From NCBI GenBank assembly GCA_947502145.1, contig CANMYO010000007.1:1-64000 (forward strand): a stretch of 64,000 bases of DNA. The letters are read 5' to 3'. The translations under genes were made by a program, and so were the position numbers. How positions within the stretch are numbered: the stretch's first letter is position 1; the number at the start of each line of letters is the position of its first letter. Under the pieces are notes generated by a model. It did no database searches. It had not been told where the DNA came from and saw only the letters and a program-made list of their open reading frames with translations. The DNA comes from an uncultured Paracoccaceae bacterium. Lineage in GTDB: Bacteria; Pseudomonadota; Alphaproteobacteria; Rhodobacterales; Rhodobacteraceae. This document shows, piece by piece, positions 17,001 to 23,881 of the stretch.

Positions 17001-18314
17001 ATTCAGGGGCTTGGGCGCACGCATCGCTCGGCGCAAGTGAGCGCGCCCTTCTTCCGGGTCTGCACCACGGACGTCCACGGCGAAAAACGCTTCACCTCAA
17101 CCATTGCAAGGCGATTGGACCAACTCGGCGCGCTCACCAAAGGTCAGCGTGAAACCGGCGCGCAAGGCATGTTTCGAGAGGAAGACAATCTCGAAAGTCC
17201 GATTGCGCGCGGTGCTCTGCGCGGCTTCTTTGCCGATCTCGCGGCCGGAACCGCATCCTCCATGAGTTACGATACATTCACCGATTGGACCGCGCTGCGT
17301 TTGATCGACAAGGACGGCGTGCTTCTTGAAGACTTGCCCCCAATCCAGCGCTTTCTCAATCGCGTGCTTGCTTTGCCGATCGCTCTTCAGAACGCGCTCT
17401 TTGAAGAGTTCACAAACCGGATCGCCGATCAAACCGAGCGCGCCCGGGCGGCCGGGACACTTGATCTCGGCGTTGAGACCTTACGCGGAGAGACTATCGC
17501 GCAAACCTCGGCTCAAGACCTTTGGACATGCCCACGCTCAGGCGCGGTGACGCGGATCGTCGGGCTTGATGTGACCGATCCGGTGGTCTTCTCTACGGCC
17601 TCTGAAGCGCGCCGTCGGCACATCCGGAAAATCCCCATGGTGAACCGGGCATCTGGGCGCGCCGCATTAATCTCTGCAGAACCGATGCAGATGTATGACG
17701 AAGATGTGGTCTCGCATATGCGCAAGGTGGTCCGACCAACCGGCGCGAATTACATCGAGGAGAGCAAGTTCAAAAGTTCGGCGTGGGAAAAGACTGAGCG
17801 CGACGATTTCGTGCGGCTTTGGGACGAAGAGGTCGCAGGCCTGCCCAAGACCACGACAACCAAGCTGTTTCTTCTCACAGGTCTGCTGCTGCCAATCTGG
17901 AAAGATATTCCGTCCGGCAACGAGCGCATCTATCGTGTCATGCCAGAAGGTGAGGCGAGCATGATAGGACGCACCGTGAGCGAAGATGGTGCCGCTGCAC
18001 TGCGCGCGCGGTTTCTCGTTGGCACCCCACGAACCCCAAATGACATGCTGACAGCCGCGCTTGGCTCAACCGCCCCTGTCGATCTTGGGCGCGGATTGAC
18101 GTTGGCGCGCAGACGTGTGGCTGGCAGCCCGCGCCTTGAGATCGACGGAGCGGATGCGGGCACCATAGAGGGTCTGAAAGCGCTCGGCTGCTTCACGGAA
18201 ATTATCGCCTTCCAGCTGCGTGTGTTTGTCCCCCATGGAGATGGTGTCGATACGGCAAACATCCTGTCCAAGATCACCGGCAGTGATGCCGCGCAGCTGC
18301 CGACAGCCGCCTGA
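14025..18314 (+). CDS. Methyltransferase / strawberry-notch-like helicase fusion
   Basis: About 1,420 residues. The start is uncertain: TTG 14025 has AAAGGGGG at -5; ATG 14049 is eight codons later. Residues ~140-260 are a class I methyltransferase-like domain with VLEPSAGTGALAG and the N6-adenine-type NPPF motif (LMNPPFAS). Residues ~485-760 form the strawberry-notch AAA-like NTPase: Walker A-like GDGTGCGKG, VWISKSATLIEDAV, Walker B DEAHAM. The later half carries the SNO C-terminal helicase domain (FSDAGGTGRSYHAS, GWRADAAIQGLGRTHRS). Such fusions are common on alphaproteobacterial plasmids and phages. The protein may modify or remodel plasmid DNA on entry; biochemical activity is inferred. 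Confidence 0.9.
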   Translation: MSWQINPDMRTTQIDITSPDTPVPPAAQLSAAVSTVSEIIAERPLKSSTLAQIMRDALGGSDASGTWTWRMAYDVMQAAAVRHLLVEPRSAGANDGLAVASRLLTETRRSQQQVRLQQFSTPLPYAALVARAAALRSRDVVLEPSAGTGALAGFANAACCSLMLNEIDPFRRMLLDIVFSSAATGFDGEHLDDLLEDKRAPSVVLMNPPFASSVDRSRDKHIAAKHLISAAKRLAPGGRLVAIMPMGFTPDRDSAHWSRLAAIVKPRLALEMPSQIYRKLGTSVETQLIVFDKTPDEVVFECARAANLDEAQERVDAAASSRAAINESIAVKQTQSHRARPGMSPGPVRKPVRRTSSLASRHAAIPLAFQGLVTPRENVPVSDIYARYRPQRLDIAGAQAHPTPLVESIAMASVSPPLPQASEPNDLRLPARLIEEGHLSEAQLETIIMADDAHRRDLPGAFTINDDQTRLTRSDDEPEARRYRLGYFLGDGTGCGKGRECAGLILVNWLAGRRKAVWISKSATLIEDAVRDWTDLGGSPADIQSLAKWKPDQPVTMGDGILFVTYATLRSAGKCGSTRLNQILDWMGDEYEGVLAFDEAHAMQNAAGSEDGRGAKPSQQGLAGLRLQLASPRARVFYISATGATSVQNLAYASRLGLWGQGAEYPFPSRESFVSAMEAGGVAAMEVVARDLKALGLYTARALSFDGVEYDVLEHALTPAQTQIYDAYAGAFRTIHHNLEAALTATGVNDASGNTNASAAKASARSRFESTKQRFFNHLLLGMKAPSVIDAIRTDLREGYACVLQVVSTGESLLKRRLEAMDPDDALVEGALTPRDYVLAYLEQAFPIHAQKLVEIDGNMVAEPLRDATGALVVSREALALREAAMTELMTLAPIPSALDQVLWAFGDEAVAEVTGRSLRPLKSSDGALYIEKRVASSNSAETQAFMNGDKVVLIFSDAGGTGRSYHASQTAKNQKRRRHYLLEPGWRADAAIQGLGRTHRSAQVSAPFFRVCTTDVHGEKRFTSTIARRLDQLGALTKGQRETGAQGMFREEDNLESPIARGALRGFFADLAAGTASSMSYDTFTDWTALRLIDKDGVLLEDLPPIQRFLNRVLALPIALQNALFEEFTNRIADQTERARAAGTLDLGVETLRGETIAQTSAQDLWTCPRSGAVTRIVGLDVTDPVVFSTASEARRRHIRKIPMVNRASGRAALISAEPMQMYDEDVVSHMRKVVRPTGANYIEESKFKSSAWEKTERDDFVRLWDEEVAGLPKTTTTKLFLLTGLLLPIWKDIPSGNERIYRVMPEGEASMIGRTVSEDGAAALRARFLVGTPRTPNDMLTAALGSTAPVDLGRGLTLARRRVAGSPRLEIDGADAGTIEGLKALGCFTEIIAFQLRVFVPHGDGVDTANILSKITGSDAAQLPTAA

Positions 18315-18406
18315 CCCACGCGGGCAGACACATTCCAAAATCAACCAGCAGAGGCCGCCCGCTCTCATCCGAGCGCGCGGTCGCAAGGCCCATGAAGGAG
18401 GCCCAA

Positions 18407-18814
18407 ATGACCCTTGATCAAATCAAATCCGCAGTCGATGCAGGCAAATCGGTGTATTGGTCCAATGAAGGCTATGTCGTGCACAAAGATGCTCTCGGCC
18501 AGTACCTGATCACGTTTCAGCCCAATGCGCACAGCATTGGACTAACTGATCAGTCGGGTACGCGATTGAACGGTGCAGAAGACGCGTTCTTTGTTTCGCG
18601 CCCAGACCTTGGGGAAACTCTCCATTGCAGTGACTGCGCAAGCGAGGACGTTCAGCGTGATTGCTGGGCGGCCTGGAACGCAGAGTCGCAGACGTGGGAG
18701 GTTGTTAGCGTACACGATCATGCCTGGTGCAATAGCTGTCAGAGCGAAGCGAAACTGACCATCAGACCTATTCGTGACCATGGGGTCGGGCACGATAGGC
18801 AAGCGGCGTCCTGA
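18407..18814 (+). CDS. Hypothetical protein with two Cys-x2-Cys knuckles
   Basis: 135 residues from ATG 18407, preceded by AAGGAGG; an earlier in-frame ATG at 18392 lies before this site. The N-terminal half suggests a small beta domain (SVYWSNEGYVVHKDALGQYLITF). The C-terminal half has LHCSDCAS and AWCNSCQS about 40 residues apart, a pattern consistent with one zinc-binding ribbon. It follows the helicase gene by ~90 bp and may be co-transcribed. Function unknown. Confidence 0.7.
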   Translation: MTLDQIKSAVDAGKSVYWSNEGYVVHKDALGQYLITFQPNAHSIGLTDQSGTRLNGAEDAFFVSRPDLGETLHCSDCASEDVQRDCWAAWNAESQTWEVVSVHDHAWCNSCQSEAKLTIRPIRDHGVGHDRQAAS

Positions 18815-18958
18815 GAATGGGAATGTTCGACTTTGCTGCAGCTCGGGTCAGGGAAAGAGGAAAGCAGGCTTTCTGGTTTGTGATCCCAAGACGGGGTCGA
18901 AAGCAACCCGCCGGATCGGGCCCTAAGCCAGTGATCGGCACATCAGAAAGGAAATCCC

Positions 18959-19687
18959 ATGTTCGCAGGAACACTTACAAAGACCGCTGGAACCAACGCC
19001 GTGATCTTCACAGGCATGATCCATTCGACGCGTTTTGACATCGCCATCCAGCTTGAGACGCGTGCAAAAATGTCGGAGCGCAGCCCCGACTATGACGTCA
19101 CCGCCGTCAACAAATCCGGCCGCAAAGTCCGCATCGGCACTGCGTGGAACGAGACGGGCAACACAACCGGCAACCCCTACATCTCGATGCAAATGGATGT
19201 GGGTCTCGGTCCGTTTCGCGTGAACGCCGTACAGTCTAAAGAGGCGCTGGAGGCCAAGAGCGATCAATTTGAGATCATCCCGCTCGTCTCAACAGGCACG
19301 ATGAAATCCGGGTCCATCTCGGGTGAGTTGACGGCGATGGATGCGGACAACGCCTTCGCCGGCTATGTGGCAAACATGATGTTCGATCTCGATTTCATGC
19401 TCATTGAAAACGACTACAAAACCGATGAGAAACATCCTGACTACCGGATCGAAGTTAGCTCTCCCAAAGGCACGCCCATCCGGGTTGGGTCGGCCTGGAT
19501 GGCCAAGAGCACCCGCACCGGCAACGACTATGTGTCGATCCTCATCAACACAGCCGATGGTGATTTGCGCGTGAACGCTGTGCAGAATGAAGAGCAACGC
19601 GGTGGTCAGACCTTCTCGATCATCCCGTTTGTCAACAGCGGTGAGCAAGACCAGGGTGACAGCGACGGACTATCATTGGTCGCCTAG
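18959..19687 (+). CDS. Tandem DUF736 protein
   Basis: 242 residues, start ATG 18959 with AGAAAGGAAA upstream. Two homologous halves are visible. The first has SPDYDVTAVNKSGRKVRIGTAW and FRVNAVQSKE; the second has HPDYRIEVSSPKGTPIRVGSAW and LRVNAVQNEE, each with a TGN-Y-S beta hairpin. This is the DUF736 pattern (APDYRV ... IGAAWKKTS), a family normally of single-domain proteins ~100 residues long that is ubiquitous on alphaproteobacterial plasmids. The duplication within one polypeptide is unusual. Function of the family is unknown. It is followed by a perfect terminator hairpin. Confidence 0.78.
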   Translation: MFAGTLTKTAGTNAVIFTGMIHSTRFDIAIQLETRAKMSERSPDYDVTAVNKSGRKVRIGTAWNETGNTTGNPYISMQMDVGLGPFRVNAVQSKEALEAKSDQFEIIPLVSTGTMKSGSISGELTAMDADNAFAGYVANMMFDLDFMLIENDYKTDEKHPDYRIEVSSPKGTPIRVGSAWMAKSTRTGNDYVSILINTADGDLRVNAVQNEEQRGGQTFSIIPFVNSGEQDQGDSDGLSLVA

Positions 19688-19748
19688 ACCTCACCTTCGC
19701 CGTAAGAAAAATCGAGCAGGCCCCGCGACACCTCCATCGCTTGGGCAA

Positions 19749-19780
19749 GGGAGCCAAGGGAACTTGGCTCCCTATTCTTG
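19749..19780 (+). terminator. Intrinsic terminator after the DUF736 gene
   Basis: A perfect 10-bp stem, gggagccaag (19749-19758) with cttggctccc (19763-19772), closed by the tetraloop ggaa and followed by tattctt. It ends the backbone transcript at the DUF736 gene. Confidence 0.8.
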
Positions 19781-19923
19781 TTTCAACGAGGCGCGCGAGA
19801 AGACGACCACGGCATCTTATTCTCTTTCCAGTTTTGCGGCGGGATTCTCATATCGCAACTCAAGGGGTCGGCCCTGGACAGTCATTGAAACCACAAAGTG
19901 TTGCTGCAAGTTGTCCAAGACGC

Positions 19924-20163
19924 TCATTGCCGATCCACCCATTTGAAGGTCTCGGGCAGAAAGGCATCTACCACGTCAGGATGTTTGTGACGGAACTGCT
20001 TTAGGTCATCGGCAGCGTTGGCCAGAATCCTCGGATTTGGATGTAAGCTCTGTAGAGCCTTCGCTAGAGCAAGTGCCGCGACAGGGTTCGGCGTGCCAGC
20101 GCGCTCATCCAGCAACCTACTAATTGCTGTCATGCCCTCTCGCAGTATTGCATTGATGTCCAT
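19924..20163 (-). CDS. Small hypothetical protein paired with HigB-like gene
   Basis: 79 residues from ATG 20163 (a TTG lies one codon earlier). Its ATG overlaps the stop of the upstream HigB-like gene as TGATG, so the two are translationally coupled. The sequence is helical (AISRLLDERAG, PVAALALAKALQSL) and looks like an armadillo- or VHS-type helical repeat fragment. It has no helix-turn-helix, so it is not a classical HigA antitoxin. It could be a partner of the toxin-like protein or an unrelated passenger. It lies on the opposite strand to the surrounding backbone genes. Confidence 0.55.
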   Translation of the reverse strand: MDINAILREGMTAISRLLDERAGTPNPVAALALAKALQSLHPNPRILANAADDLKQFRHKHPDVVDAFLPETFKWVDRQ

Positions 20164-20552
20164 CAAACGATGACCTTCTCTGTTGTCGGCTTTATTGCGC
20201 CCGGAAATTCCTTCTTGAGAACAGCGCCGGTAAACGCTGGAAATGCCATTGTCGCCATGATCATCTCCCAGTGATAATCCACACTCTCCAAATCAACGGC
20301 GTCTTCGCCTTCCCGTATGAGGCAGACCCACCCTTGCTGGTTGATCCGAATTGAATACTGACCCTGCCCGTCGCCAGCAAGCCTTACGAGGCAGCTAGAC
20401 GGGGCGAAGTGAAGATCCTCTTTCGTCTGCGCCGCGTCGATCTGCGCCACGCTTGTTTCAGCCCGACGATCCAAATCAGATCGAAAACTCACGACGAGAA
20501 TACCAGAAATCAGCTTTTCGGCGAGCCTGCTCTTCGTAGAGATCGACGACAT
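20163..20552 (-). CDS. HigB/RelE-like toxin relative, probably degenerate
   Basis: 129 residues. The middle matches the HigB pattern: RRAETSVAQIDAAQTKEDL corresponds to the RRALRKLxMLDAAxTLDDL helix, and GQYSIRINQQGWVCLI to GQYSIRINDQWRICF, followed by EDAVDLESVDYHWE in place of the usual final strand. The arginine of the QWRICF motif is lost (QQGWVCL), so mRNA cleavage activity is doubtful. The protein is ~30 residues longer than HigB at the C-terminus and has no HigA next to it; instead a coupled 79-residue protein follows. It may be a decayed toxin or one recruited to another use. Confidence 0.6.
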   Translation of the reverse strand: MSSISTKSRLAEKLISGILVVSFRSDLDRRAETSVAQIDAAQTKEDLHFAPSSCLVRLAGDGQGQYSIRINQQGWVCLIREGEDAVDLESVDYHWEMIMATMAFPAFTGAVLKKEFPGAIKPTTEKVIV

Positions 20553-20883
20553 TCGGGGGAGTCGCCTTCAGCGACCAGTTCTAGTCGGCTCCGCCGACCG
20601 GAGCCCAAGGTCTCCGCCCGTTCGGGTCACGATCTTCGCCCGGGCGCGAACCTGACGCTCATCGCTACTCACTCCAACGATGCGTCTCGCGCGCGACCTT
20701 TTTCAAAGCAGCCATCACTCTCCTTCTGGTAAGGACCGATACTGCGCCCTGACGATGACACACCGTCGTGCGTCCGCAAGGGCTGCGCCCTTCTCCACTG
20801 CGTTGCGACCCGCGTGGGTGCGGCCTCTCTCCTTGGTGCGTCACTTGGGCTGCGTCATTCACCCAAACCAAAAGGAGACCACC

Positions 20884-21042
20884 ATGACAAAACTGTTGAA
20901 GAAAATCCGCGCAATCCTGAACGCCTTGGGCACACAAGCCAAACTTAAGCTCAGCGTCGTTCTCTCGGTGTCGCATATTCTCAAAATCGAGGTCGACATT
21001 GAAACGACACTTGCGCCGTCGGATCAATCCCGGCCGGTCTAG
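20884..21042 (+). CDS. Small hypothetical protein (52 aa)
   Basis: 52 residues from ATG 20884 with AAAAGGAGA at optimal spacing. The protein is basic at the start (MTKLLKKIRAILNALG) and then amphipathic (LSVSHILKIEVDIET), with no known motif. The strong ribosome site and a canonical terminator directly after the stop support a real gene. An upstream extension in the same frame, reaching 20680, has poor composition and is rejected. Confidence 0.6.
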   Translation: MTKLLKKIRAILNALGTQAKLKLSVVLSVSHILKIEVDIETTLAPSDQSRPV

Positions 21043-21048
21043 AGGCGA

Positions 21049-21083
21049 GGGCCCGTGCGTCAGCGCGGGCCCTTTTTCTTTTT
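21049..21083 (+). terminator. Intrinsic terminator after the 52-aa gene
   Basis: gggcccg (21049-21055) pairs with cgggccc (21066-21072), extended by a G/C pair, and is followed by tttttcttttt. It begins 7 bp after the stop of the 52-aa gene. Confidence 0.85.
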
Positions 21084-21689
21084 GTCGCGCCGGTGAAAGG
21101 AGACAAGGCCGCCAGCTGTCGTGTTGGTTCAGCGGTCCGATCGTCTGGTTTGCCTGACGGCCTCACCGGGTCGGCTGCCCGTGTCGCAGGTAAGAACAGG
21201 CCCATGGCCTGTCGCGCATTCGGCCATGCGGCCTCACCGCGGCGTTGTACCCGGCATCCCGGCGTGCCCGCCTCGCGAGCGCGCCGCGCCTTGGCCGCTC
21301 CGCCGGATTGCGCTCTGGTCTGTTTTGCCAAATGGCAAAACGATCCCGCCACTTCATCCGTCTGTCGCGTCCAGTCGCGTCGCTTGCCTGCTCGGGTCGG
21401 TACCGCCTCCCGTCACACCACACACACATGAGCGCGGAAGCATATCCTCCGGATGGCCCCCAAATCAGCCCGCCTCAAGGATCGCAAAACTTTTCCGAAA
21501 CCCATGCGCGCGTTGCCTGGGCGCGCCAACGGTGATGCCGCGCTTGCCTAGGCCCGCGCACGCAGAAAACTTTTCCGCCCGGCCCGCCGGCGGCTGCGCC
21601 GTCCCTGACCCGCTCAGATTTGGAAACCGAACGTACGGCCATGCCACCACCCTCACGTGGTGGCCCATCATAAAAACTGGAGAGACCAC
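21084..21689. other. 600-bp GC-rich region without a gene, holding an 18-bp palindrome
   Basis: Several frames are open here, as in other GC-rich stretches, but their products are rich in Arg, Pro and Ser without motifs and none has a ribosome site. A perfect inverted repeat, ttttgcca-aa-tggcaaaa, lies at 21323-21340 and stands out from its GC-rich surroundings; it could be an operator or a plasmid-maintenance site. Confidence 0.5.
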
Positions 21690-22619
21690 ATGGCTTACGA
21701 TCAAGCGACGACCTATGAGACAATCGAACTCTTTGGGCTAACCGAAAAGGACGCCCAGCTTCCTATTCCCTCCGATGACATCCTCAGGGACCAAATCATT
21801 CGAGAAACCTTTGAGACCCTTTTGGGCCAGCTGCGCAGTACAGGTCTTGAGGCCGAGATTGAGCCGCTTGCACACGGGTTCGCCACAATCTTGCAGCGCC
21901 GCAAGGTTGCAATCGCGAACGAGTTGGACCGCACTGCAGATAAGATCGGTGCCCTTGCAAAAAGCCATGACGGCTCAGAGATCAGCGAGACCTCTCTTGA
22001 AGAGGCGCAGGCGCGCTTCCTCCAGCTCCGGGAAATTGTGGGCGCCATCGAGACGATGAGCGAAGCTGCCGCTGAGTGCTATGAGGCCGAAACTGGCCAT
22101 GCGTTCATCCCCGCCTCAGGGTCCCGTGCGAGCGCACGCGCCCAAGAAACAGGCGCGGTCTTTGAGGCCAAGCAACTCCTCGAACAGCATGATCGCGAGA
22201 CGGCCGAGAAATCGAAAGTCCAAGGCGTTCCGTTGATCGTCTCAGGTGCGACAGACTGGACCGATATCGATGTCATCTTCTCGACCCTCGACAAGGTCCG
22301 CGACCGGATCAAACAAAACCGCAATCAGGACATCTTCATCTGCCACAAGGGCGGCAAGAACGGCGCCGAGATGATCGCAGCCCGGTGGGCCCGGGCGCGC
22401 GGTGTTGCGCAAGCGCGCTTCGATCCACGCTGGTCTGCCCATGGTCGCGCAGCTCCGTTCAAATGCAACGATGAGATGCTCGACGATAAGTTCGCCCCAA
22501 CCGGGGTCGTGCTCTTCGGAGGGAATGGCGTAGCTCTCAACCTCGGACAGAAAGCTGAGGCGAAGGGTCTGACCGTGATGCGCGTTAGCGACACGGCCAA
22601 GTCAAAACCTGAGAGCTAA
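21690..22619 (+). CDS. DUF2493 (SLOG/YAcAr-type) protein
   Basis: 309 residues from ATG 21690; an upstream frame to 21657 is open but ATG 21690 follows GGAGAGACC. The first ~180 residues are helical and acidic. The C-terminal ~120 residues are the DUF2493 domain: PLIVSGATDWTDIDVIFSTL, then IFICHKGGKNGAEMIAARWARARGV and FGGNGVALNL, which form the nucleotide-binding Rossmannoid fold of the SLOG superfamily. Such domains are thought to bind or process nucleotide-derived ligands. The gene is a standard member of this plasmid backbone and is followed by a terminator. Confidence 0.88.
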   Translation: MAYDQATTYETIELFGLTEKDAQLPIPSDDILRDQIIRETFETLLGQLRSTGLEAEIEPLAHGFATILQRRKVAIANELDRTADKIGALAKSHDGSEISETSLEEAQARFLQLREIVGAIETMSEAAAECYEAETGHAFIPASGSRASARAQETGAVFEAKQLLEQHDRETAEKSKVQGVPLIVSGATDWTDIDVIFSTLDKVRDRIKQNRNQDIFICHKGGKNGAEMIAARWARARGVAQARFDPRWSAHGRAAPFKCNDEMLDDKFAPTGVVLFGGNGVALNLGQKAEAKGLTVMRVSDTAKSKPES

Positions 22620-22627
22620 GTTCAAGT

Positions 22628-22659
22628 GGGTCGCCTTCGGGCGGCCCTTTGCTTTTGTC
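22628..22659 (+). terminator. Intrinsic terminator with UUCG loop after the DUF2493 gene
   Basis: gggtcgcc (22628-22635), loop ttcg, ggcggccc (22640-22647) with one G-T pair, then tttgctttt. It starts 9 bp after the DUF2493 stop. Confidence 0.85.
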
Positions 22660-23136
22660 TCTCACGCAAGCGGCGGTCTCACCAACCAGCGCTCTGAAAT
22701 CTGTCGCGACGCGCGGGCCACCCACAGGCGGCCAAGACCTCTCCGAAGGAAGTTCGGCTTGCCGGGCAAATGGCGGCGCGCAGTACCAGGTCGAAACCTA
22801 CGATCCCCAAACGACCAGCACGGCAGGAGCGTTCATCGTCGGCGGTTCTGGGTGAGAGACCCCGGCGCACAGCGCGCGTTTCGGTTCGTCCGGCCTGACC
22901 AAAATCGGATACATGACTGACCCGTTGCACCAGCGCAAATCTTGCACATCCAGGTCTCTCCTTTTTTGCTCATTGATGCGGATCGCACGGGGTCGTCCGG
23001 GTCGTTCCCTCCGCTGCGCTCCGGCAAGGACAAATACGGTTTCCACGGCGGTGCCGCGGACCCTCCGCATTTGCCCTTGCGCCTGTCCTCAGCCCCCGTG
23101 CTGGTAGATCCTCATCGCAAAAAAGGAGAGACCCAA
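22660..23136. other. 480-bp region without a supported gene
   Basis: No frame here has a ribosome site or recognisable product. The plus-strand frame leading into the 68-aa gene at 23137 is open from 22942, but the residues before 23137 look non-coding. The promoter of the 68-aa gene should lie here; I cannot place it. Confidence 0.45.
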
Positions 23137-23343
23137 ATGACCAATCACTACGTTGCAACAGTTCCCGTCAAATACACCGACAACGACGGCCAGGAGCGCA
23201 CCCGGTTCCAACGCGTCGGCGCCATGTTCCGCAACACCCGGAACGGAGACGGATCGGAGTTCTTCAGCCTCAAGCTGGACTTCCCCGTCGCGGTCCAAGA
23301 GCTGGTGATGTTCCCGCCCAGTTCCCGCGAACACGAAGAGTAA
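23137..23343 (+). CDS. Small hypothetical protein (68 aa)
   Basis: 68 residues from ATG 23137, preceded by AAAAAGGAGA. The sequence (NHYVATVPVKYTDNDGQERTRFQRVGAMF, with the tail FPVAVQELVMFPPSSREHEE) suggests a small beta-sheet protein, with a pattern resembling short plasmid proteins of the DUF736-type neighbourhood. No function is known. A perfect hairpin terminator follows. Confidence 0.7.
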   Translation: MTNHYVATVPVKYTDNDGQERTRFQRVGAMFRNTRNGDGSEFFSLKLDFPVAVQELVMFPPSSREHEE

Positions 23344-23358
23344 ATCCTCTTTGAGGAT

Positions 23359-23382
23359 GGGCCGCCTGCGGGCGGCCCTTTC
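23359..23382 (+). terminator. Hairpin terminator after the 68-aa gene
   Basis: gggccgcc (23359-23366), loop tgcg, ggcggccc (23371-23378), then ttt. The sequence is very similar to the terminator at 22628, including the T run that follows. Confidence 0.75.
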
Positions 23383-23784
23383 CCCGTTCCGGGGACGCGA
23401 CAGGGGTCGCGATATGGGGCCACTGGAGCCCGATTTCGGAGAACGATTTGAGGGAGTTTGGAAGTCAAACCCCGGGTCAGATGATAGGTGCTACCCGGGT
23501 GAAACTGGTCCGTCTCCGGACGCTCGCTTCGGGGAAGCCGGACGCCTGAATTCTTCGATCTACGACAGAGGATTTTTCGAAAGAATTCGCCACCTCCGGA
23601 TCACAAATCCAGACTTCGACGCCCACCGAAGAGGGGAAGCCAAGGGCTTGTGGCAGTCTTGAAAACTTCCCTGTTTCCAACGCTTTCAAGCTTGCGTTGG
23701 ACGAAGGGGTAAGAGGGGTGAAAACACGCGGCCTCGCGCCTTTGGCGCTCGGCAGAAACGGAATTTAAGGCCGCCTCAAGGGAT

Positions 23785-23845
23785 GATTCAACAGTATAGC
23801 CGTTGACTCGAGACTATAGTTATGTAGGATGAGAGGCAACCTTAA
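23785..23845. other. Candidate origin of transfer (oriT)
   Basis: The ~500 bp between 23383 and the mobC-like start have no gene. The last part is AT-rich and holds an imperfect inverted repeat (tatag at 23795-23799, ctata at 23814-23818). Next to it, on the minus strand, is CATCCTAC (complement of 23824-23831), which resembles the YATCCTGY nick core of P-type relaxases. oriT usually lies directly before the relaxosome genes, as here. The nick position is inference. Confidence 0.4.
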
Positions 23846-23881
23846 ATGAAGGTGGCAGGAAATAGAGGGGCTTTCTTCCGC

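Noticed and set aside
20665-21027. Minus-strand 120-residue frame
   Set aside because: Antisense to the 52-aa gene that has a strong Shine-Dalgarno and terminator.
21121-21741. Long plus-strand frame of 206 residues
   Set aside because: Pro/Arg/Ser-rich translation typical of a GC-rich non-coding stretch; it runs into the DUF2493 gene in another frame.
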